Shown: in pieces, positions 5,829-9,961 of the stretch
Position numbering within the stretch: position 1 is the first letter of the stretch
Layout of the letters: the number at the start of each line of letters is the position of its first letter
Assembly: GCA_026390275.1 (NCBI GenBank)
Contig: JAPLGF010000227.1
Span: 1 to 9,961 of the forward strand
Origin: Candidatus Atribacteria bacterium
GTDB lineage: Bacteria > Atribacterota > Atribacteria > Atribacterales > Atribacteraceae
Reading direction: 5' to 3'
Length of the DNA: 9,961 nucleotides
The notes under the pieces: model-generated
The model's input: the letters and a program-made list of their open reading frames with translations, nothing else
The model's database searches: none
What the model was told of the DNA's origin: nothing
Program-made: the position numbers and the translations under genes

Positions 5829-8354
5829 ATGGTGCGGAGTCCGTTACCTGATGGGTACTGGAGCATGACCGCGGAAAAAGTGCTGGGGAGCTTAGAGACG
5901 AACGTGTCCGGGCTGTCACAGCAAGAGGCCGAGAAGCGACTTTCCGAGTATGGGGAGAATGTGTTGAGAACCCGGAAGGAAAGGAACACCCTTGAACTCT
6001 TCCTGGCACAGTTCAAAAGTCCTATCATTCTGCTCCTGCTGTTCACGGCCGCGTTGTCGTTCTTTCTCCAGGATCCCACCGATGCCCTCATCATCTTCCT
6101 CATCTTGTTCGTGAGTGGGATTCTGGGGTTCTGGCAGGAGCATAAAGCCAGCCAGTCGGTCGAGAAGTTGCTGGAAATGGTGGAGGTGCGGTCCCGGATC
6201 CTCAGCGAGGGAAAACCGGAAGAAGTTCCGGTGGAACAGATCGTTCCCGGTGACATTGTCCTTATCAATGCCGGGGATTTCATTCCCGGAGATTGTTTCA
6301 TTCTTCAGTCCAAGGATCTCTTTGTCGATGAAGCAGTTTTGACGGGAGAAACCTTCCCGGTGGAGAAGAGCACCGGAGTTCTTTCGGCGGATACTCCTCT
6401 TTCTAAAAGAACCAACGTCCTCTATATGGGGACCCACCCCCAGAGTGGATACGGCATGGCAGTGGTGGTAAAGACGGGGATCGAGACCGAGTTCGGAAAA
6501 ATCTCCCGCCAGCTCCAGCTCCGACCACCGGAAACCGAATTCGAGCGGGGAGTACGGCGATTCGGATATCTCCTCATGGAAGTGACTCTCTTCCTGGTCT
6601 TCATCATCTTCTCCATCAACATCTTCTTTTCCCGACCATTCTTCGAATCTTTTTTCTTCACGCTCGCCTTAGCCGTGGGACTCACCCCCCAGCTCCTTCC
6701 CGCCATCATCAGTATCAATTTAGCCCGGGGAGCCCAGGAGATGGCAAAAAAAAAGGTGGTGGTGAAACGCCTGTCCTCCATGGAAAATTTTGGGAGCATG
6801 AACATCCTCTGTTCCGACAAGACCGGAACCCTCACCGAAGGAAAAGTCCGCTTAGAGTTGGCCGTAGATAGTGATGGAATACCGAACGAAAAGCTCTTTC
6901 GCTATGCCTATATTAATGCCGTCTTCGAGAGCGGGTTCTCCAACCCCATCGACGATGCCCTGCGGAATTCCCGGATGATCGATCTCACCGAGGTGCAAAA
7001 GCTGGATGAAATTCCTTATGACTTTATCCGCAAACGGTTGAGTGTCCTGGTTTCCGAAAAAGGGGAGTCGCTTCTCATCACCAAGGGATCCTATTCCACC
7101 ATCTTAGAAATCTGCCTCTCCGCCGAGCGCTCAAATGGAACCACCGTGCCCATCGAGGAAGAACGGGGAAAAATCGAGACGCAGTATACCCATGCCAGCG
7201 AACTGGGAAAGCGCGTTTTGGTTGTCGCCTACCGGAAAGTGGAGCAGAAGACCAGCATCACCCGCCATGACGAGCAGGGAATGACGTTTTTGGGATTCCT
7301 GCTGTTCGAAGATCCACCCCGGGAACACATCCAGGAAACCATCCAGCGTTTGCACGATCGGGGAGTAACCCTCAAAGTCATCACCGGTGATAATGAAAAA
7401 GTGGCCACCCACATTGTTCAGGAAATCGGTTTCCCCCAACCCCGGGTGATGACCGGGAAGGACCTCACCCGGATGAGTGATGAAGCCCTGTTGCACACCG
7501 TAAACGAGATCGATGTCTTCGCCGAGGTGGATCCCAACCAGAAAGAACGCATCATCCTCTCCCTGCGAAAAGCGGGAAACGTGGTGGGATATATGGGTGA
7601 TGGCATTAACGACGCATCAGCCCTCCACATTGCCGATGTGGGCATCTCAGTGGAGGGAGCCGTGGCCGTGGCCCGGGAAGCGGCCGATATCGTCCTCCTG
7701 GAGAAGGATCTCGCTGTTCTCCTCACCGGAATCGAAGAGGGAAGAAAGACCTTCGCCAATACCCTGAAATACGTCTTTATGGCCACCAGTGCCAATTTTG
7801 GGAACATGTTCAGCATGGCAGGCGGTTCGCTTTTCCTCCCGTTCCTCCCCCTGCTGCCCGGGCAAATTCTCTTACTGAATCTTTTTACCGACTTTCCGGA
7901 AATGACCATCGCCACGGATCAGGTCGACCCTTCCATCCTCATGAAACCCCGGAAATGGGATATCGCCTTCATCCGGCGCTTCATGCTGACCTTCGGGATC
8001 CTGAGTTCTGCCTTCGACTTCTTGACCTTTTTCGTACTCCGGCATTTTTTCCATGCTGACACCGCCATTTTCCGCACCGGCTGGTTCATTGAATCGGTCA
8101 TCTCCGCCTGTCTCATCGCCCTGGTCATCCGCACTCACCAACCCTTTTACCAAAGCCAGCCCAGCACCACCCTCCTCACCGCCAATCTCCTCATCTGCGG
8201 TGTCACCCTTTTCATCCCCTTTACCCCCCTCGGCCGCTTTTTCGGTTTCGTCTCCATCCCCGTCTGGGCCACCTTCGTCCTCATCGGTATCGTCGCCCTC
8301 TACATCGCGAGCGCGGAAGTGGTGAAGCACTTCTTCTTCCGGAGGGAACGGTAA
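5829..8354 (+). CDS. P-type ATPase of the magnesium-transporting group (P3B, MgtA/MgtB-like)
   Basis: This 841-residue inner-membrane cation pump is slightly shorter than MgtA of enteric bacteria (about 900). The order of parts is standard: N-terminal cation ATPase domain (about 10-75, GLSQQEAEKRLSEYGEN), membrane helices 1-2, actuator domain with LTGE (171-174), helices 3-4 with GLTPQLLP (284-291), the phosphorylation site DKTGT (Asp330), nucleotide and hinge motifs TGDN (519-522) and GDGINDA (590-596), then six C-terminal helices. Two stretches point to the magnesium group: ALAVGLTPQLLP...NLARGA before the phosphorylation site with MENFGSMNILCSDKTG, and SANFGNMFS (654-662) with NLFTDFPEM (684-692). 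Members energise Mg2+ uptake, but no substrate test is possible here, and other divalent ions cannot be excluded. GGAGG (5816-5820) lies 8 bases before the ATG. All catalytic motifs are intact. The gene is divergent from the Cys-rich exported protein. Confidence 0.88.
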   Translation: MVRSPLPDGYWSMTAEKVLGSLETNVSGLSQQEAEKRLSEYGENVLRTRKERNTLELFLAQFKSPIILLLLFTAALSFFLQDPTDALIIFLILFVSGILGFWQEHKASQSVEKLLEMVEVRSRILSEGKPEEVPVEQIVPGDIVLINAGDFIPGDCFILQSKDLFVDEAVLTGETFPVEKSTGVLSADTPLSKRTNVLYMGTHPQSGYGMAVVVKTGIETEFGKISRQLQLRPPETEFERGVRRFGYLLMEVTLFLVFIIFSINIFFSRPFFESFFFTLALAVGLTPQLLPAIISINLARGAQEMAKKKVVVKRLSSMENFGSMNILCSDKTGTLTEGKVRLELAVDSDGIPNEKLFRYAYINAVFESGFSNPIDDALRNSRMIDLTEVQKLDEIPYDFIRKRLSVLVSEKGESLLITKGSYSTILEICLSAERSNGTTVPIEEERGKIETQYTHASELGKRVLVVAYRKVEQKTSITRHDEQGMTFLGFLLFEDPPREHIQETIQRLHDRGVTLKVITGDNEKVATHIVQEIGFPQPRVMTGKDLTRMSDEALLHTVNEIDVFAEVDPNQKERIILSLRKAGNVVGYMGDGINDASALHIADVGISVEGAVAVAREAADIVLLEKDLAVLLTGIEEGRKTFANTLKYVFMATSANFGNMFSMAGGSLFLPFLPLLPGQILLLNLFTDFPEMTIATDQVDPSILMKPRKWDIAFIRRFMLTFGILSSAFDFLTFFVLRHFFHADTAIFRTGWFIESVISACLIALVIRTHQPFYQSQPSTTLLTANLLICGVTLFIPFTPLGRFFGFVSIPVWATFVLIGIVALYIASAEVVKHFFFRRER

Positions 8355-8361
8355 GGTAATT

Positions 8362-8382
8362 TTCTCACTTCTCACTGCTCAC
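8362..8382. repeat. Short tandem repeat of about 7 bases
   Basis: Three near-copies of a 7-mer follow one another (TTCTCACT, TCTCACT, GCTCAC). They lie in the 24-bp space between the convergent ATPase and carboxymuconolactone decarboxylase-family genes and run just into the stop of the latter. No terminator hairpin is visible here. The repeat is very short and may be chance. Confidence 0.3.
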
Positions 8383-8699
8383 ATTTTTTCCCCTGTCCCC
8401 TCATACGCCTCGATGGCAGAAGGGAGACAGTCGAGGACCGAGGCGAGACCGGTGAGGTGCAGGTTCATCACCACTGCACCGACCACTTCCTCGCGCGTGG
8501 CTCCGAGGTTCCTGGCCATGAGAGCGTGGAATTTCACCCCCCGGGGGTTCCGGTTCGCAGTCTGGATAGCGATATTCACCAGCTGCTTGGTTTTCGGATC
8601 CAGTCCCGGAAGCGACTTCTGCGCATCCACCAGCTCCTCGTATTGTTTCGCCAGCTCGGGACACTCTTTATGAAAAAGTTCCAGCGGATTCCGGCTCAT
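8379..8699 (-). CDS. Carboxymuconolactone decarboxylase/AhpD-family protein lacking the CxxC cysteines
   Basis: This 106-residue, all-helical protein has the single-domain size of the family. The core LDPKTKQLVNIAIQTANRN (33-51) then VKFHALMARNLGATREEVVGAV (55-76) follows the family pattern, in which CxxC and a His three residues later form the peroxidase-like active site of AhpD. Here the two cysteine positions are Asn51 and Gly54, and only His58 remains; the only cysteines are Cys13 and Cys91, elsewhere in the chain. Thiol-based peroxide or disulfide chemistry is therefore unlikely. It may be a cysteine-free family branch with another activity. GGGAGGA lies 7 bases before the ATG (minus strand). 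It is a single-gene unit, convergent with the ATPase (24 bp apart) and divergent from the tRNA. The family call is good; function unknown. Confidence 0.8.
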   Translation of the reverse strand: MSRNPLELFHKECPELAKQYEELVDAQKSLPGLDPKTKQLVNIAIQTANRNPRGVKFHALMARNLGATREEVVGAVVMNLHLTGLASVLDCLPSAIEAYEGTGEKM

Positions 8700-8933
8700 C
8701 TTTTTTCCTCCCAGCAGACAATCATCTCTTCCCTGTTACGCCCTGGGCTGATTTCCCAGGACTTCATCTACAAATATACTATTCTGGTAGAAAAGTTGCC
8801 CATCAGCGAAAATTTTACCGTAGTATATCAGAACACCGGCCATTGCTACCCGGAAAATGCCATGAAAAGATGTGGAATTGAAAAAGACATTCCCCACCAT
8901 TGTCCCCTCTCATTCCTTCTTTTTTTCCCTCGA
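8700..8933. other. Intergenic region between the minus-strand gene and the tRNA promoter
   Basis: Beyond the ribosome binding site of the minus-strand gene (8703-8712), the only structures seen are a 6-bp stem (CCTGGG 8742-8747 with CCCAGG 8755-8760, 7-base loop) and an 8-bp inverted repeat (8774-8781 with 8821-8828, 39 bases apart). Neither has a T run or a recognisable regulatory family. No coding frame here looks real. Confidence 0.4.
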
Positions 8934-8963
8934 TTGACGAGCATTCAGAAAATCCACTATAAT
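8934..8963 (+). promoter_or_regulatory. Promoter of the tRNA-Arg gene
   Basis: TTGACG (8934-8939, five of six matches) and a perfect TATAAT (8958-8963) are 18 bases apart. The start of transcription would fall near 8970, giving a short leader of about 16 bases before the tRNA. This is the strongest promoter in the window and fits a stable RNA gene. Confidence 0.8.
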
Positions 8964-8985
8964 GACCATCGCAAGATCAAATGGT

Positions 8986-9061
8986 GCGCCTGTAGCTCAA
9001 TGGACAGAGCCGCGGACTTCGGATCCGAAGGTTGGGGGTTCAACTCCCTCCAGGCGCGCCA
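8986..9061 (+). tRNA. tRNA-Arg (anticodon TCG)
   Basis: A full cloverleaf of 76 bases includes an encoded CCA. The acceptor stem GCGCCTG (8986-8992) pairs perfectly with CAGGCGC (9051-9057), and the discriminator is G. The D stem is GCTC/GAGC. The anticodon loop CTTCGGA gives anticodon TCG, reading CGA (and perhaps other CGN) arginine codons. The T arm is GGGGG-TTCAACT-CCCTC with one G-T pair. The top pair of the anticodon stem (27-43) is a G-A mismatch, which is unusual but leaves four good pairs. An integrase gene begins 93 bases downstream, so this tRNA's 3' end is the likely attachment site of an integrated element. Confidence 0.93.
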
Positions 9062-9114
9062 GAACGTACCATAAAGCCAAAAATTCAACTTCCCACTTCT
9101 TCATTTTCCCCTTA

Positions 9115-9152
9115 AAAAACCCCGAGTCCGTTGCTCTTGAGGAGGGGATTTT
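9115..9152 (+). promoter_or_regulatory. Hairpin covering the integrase ribosome binding site, possible tRNA terminator
   Basis: AAAA (9115-9118) and CCCC (9120-9123) pair with GGGG (9144-9147) and TTTT (9149-9152), with one A-A mismatch between the blocks. TCC (9127-9129) pairs with GGA (9141-9143), leaving GAG bulged. The 3' arm contains the GGAGG ribosome binding site (9141-9145) of the integrase that starts at 9155. The hairpin could end tRNA transcription, or hide the integrase start in read-through RNA. Confidence 0.35.
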
Positions 9153-9154
9153 AA

Positions 9155-9961
9155 ATGGGAAGAACCTTAAAACTTGTTACTGTCTCAACCTGGGAAGAAT
9201 ATCTTTCGGAATTTGTCACTTCGAAACGAATACAAGGACTGAGAGAAAGGACCATTATTGATTATCAGAAAAATATCCATCGCTTTTTTAAAACCTCGCC
9301 AGATTGCCTGGAGGATTACCACCAACTATGCCATGGTGTCTCAAGGTATTTTGCCGTTTCCGATATTGCACCCGCCACTTTCAATATCAGACGTAAATAT
9401 CTGAAATGCTTCTTCTCCTACCTGGTACGGGAAGGAATCATTCCCAAGAACCCGGTTGACTTCCCACTGAGGAAAGACGAAGGGAAAGCAAGAAACATTT
9501 CCGAGGAGGTCTTAACCTTGCTCCTCAAGCTTCCCGATAAGAAGACCTTCACCGGGCTGCGGGATTACTGTCTCATATTATTCACCCTCGATACTGGAAC
9601 CCGGCCAGGTGAATCGCTGTCATTATTACCTCGGGATATCAATCTCCCGGGGCTGGAAGTCACCATCAGAGGAGAAGTGGCTAAAACCAAAGTCACCCGG
9701 ACTCTCCCTATATCCGCGCTCACTGTCACCTATATTCAAAAGTTATTAAGGGCTCGTCTTACCACCTGGAATGACACCGTTCCAGTCTTCTGCTCTTATG
9801 AGGGAAAACCTATGCTGAAAACCTCCTGGGCTCATCGATTGAAGGGATACAGTCACCGGATTGGCTGTTCAATCACCCCCTACTCCCTTCGTCATTCCTT
9901 CGTTCTGTTATACTTAAGGAATGGAGGGAATGTCTTTGCTTTGCAACGGACTATAGGACAC
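9155..9961 (+). CDS. Tyrosine recombinase/phage-type integrase (3' end beyond window)
   Basis: The frame is open from ATG 9155 to the window edge (269 residues), with an in-frame TAA just before the ATG and GGAGG nine bases upstream. Residues 10-105 match the N-terminal SAM-like core-binding domain (TWEEYLSEF, then TIIDYQKNIHRFF, and FFSYLVREGIIPKNP). The catalytic domain follows: LDTGTRPGE with Arg150, the beta-hairpin lysine near 177-179 (VAKTKVTRTLPI), then TPYSLRHSF with Arg246 and TIGH with His269. The Tyr nucleophile should lie roughly 10 residues past the edge. One catalytic position differs: the first residue of the HxxR box is Tyr243 rather than His, a change found in some active recombinases. 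Its place right after a tRNA gene, reading away from it, marks it as the integrase of an element inserted into the tRNA 3' end. Confidence 0.9.
   Translation, partial: MGRTLKLVTVSTWEEYLSEFVTSKRIQGLRERTIIDYQKNIHRFFKTSPDCLEDYHQLCHGVSRYFAVSDIAPATFNIRRKYLKCFFSYLVREGIIPKNPVDFPLRKDEGKARNISEEVLTLLLKLPDKKTFTGLRDYCLILFTLDTGTRPGESLSLLPRDINLPGLEVTIRGEVAKTKVTRTLPISALTVTYIQKLLRARLTTWNDTVPVFCSYEGKPMLKTSWAHRLKGYSHRIGCSITPYSLRHSFVLLYLRNGGNVFALQRTIGH

Noticed and set aside
7872..8375. A Glu/Gly/Asp-rich minus-strand frame opposite the ATPase C-terminus
   Set aside because: The acidic composition is the mirror of codons for hydrophobic membrane helices on the plus strand, so it is not a gene.
8774..8828. An 8-bp inverted repeat (ATATACTA/TAGTATAT) upstream of the tRNA promoter
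   Set aside because: The arms are short, AT-rich and 39 bases apart. This is expected by chance and has no link to a known element.
8457..9074. A 205-residue plus-strand frame opposite the carboxymuconolactone decarboxylase-family gene and over the tRNA
   Set aside because: It lies antisense to a well-supported gene with a good ribosome binding site and crosses the tRNA and its promoter. Its composition is not protein-like.
8962..9261. A 99-residue plus-strand frame running through the tRNA
   Set aside because: Its N-terminal part is the translation of the tRNA-Arg gene itself, a common false protein, and it continues through the integrase start in another frame.
1..9961. CRISPR arrays, insertion sequences or a toxin-antitoxin or defence gene set
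   Set aside because: No regularly spaced repeats, transposase frames or recognisable defence proteins are present. The only mobile-element gene is the integrase at the right edge.

Overview
The window is bacterial DNA of moderate, roughly even base composition. Genes are tightly packed, most have strong GGAGG-type ribosome binding sites, and some start with GTG. Gene content (sugar ABC transport, a TIM-barrel sugar isomerase, a SorC regulator and an E1 2-oxoacid dehydrogenase pair) suggests an anaerobic or fermentative heterotroph of the Bacillota or Atribacterota type. That placement is a guess from gene content, because no phylogenetic marker is present.

Left part (1-5051, all plus strand): a carbohydrate-utilisation cluster. 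It opens with the 3' end of a thiamine-diphosphate E1 alpha subunit, overlapped by 4 bp by a complete E1 beta subunit. After a 147-bp gap holding a strong hairpin come a lone MalG-type ABC permease, a sugar-phosphate isomerase/epimerase-like TIM barrel, an RbsB-like sugar-binding protein that looks internally deleted, and a SorC-family regulator that overlaps the preceding gene. No transporter ATPase, MalF-type partner permease, E2 or E3 gene lies in the window. The permease and binding protein belong to different ABC transporter classes, so the transport part looks rearranged or decaying. A perfect 18-bp palindrome (5057-5096) ends the cluster and also serves as terminator for the opposing gene.

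Middle part (5113-8354): a divergent pair. A small exported protein with an OB-like domain and a Cys/Gly-rich tail (minus strand) faces a full-length P-type ATPase of the magnesium-transporter (P3B, MgtA/MgtB) group (plus strand). The 155-bp region between them carries a good sigma-70-type promoter for the ATPase and an inverted repeat in its leader. Joint metal handling is a reasonable but untested inference.

Right part (8379-9961): a minus-strand carboxymuconolactone decarboxylase-family protein that lacks the usual CxxC cysteines, then a tRNA-Arg(TCG) with its own near-consensus promoter. Directly after it is the start of a tyrosine recombinase (integrase) that runs off the window edge. 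A tRNA followed immediately by an integrase is the classic left boundary of an integrated element, so the DNA beyond 9961 is probably a genomic island or prophage. No complete novel system is visible. The best leads are the integration boundary, the Cys-rich protein/ATPase pair and the mixed, partly degraded sugar-transport locus.
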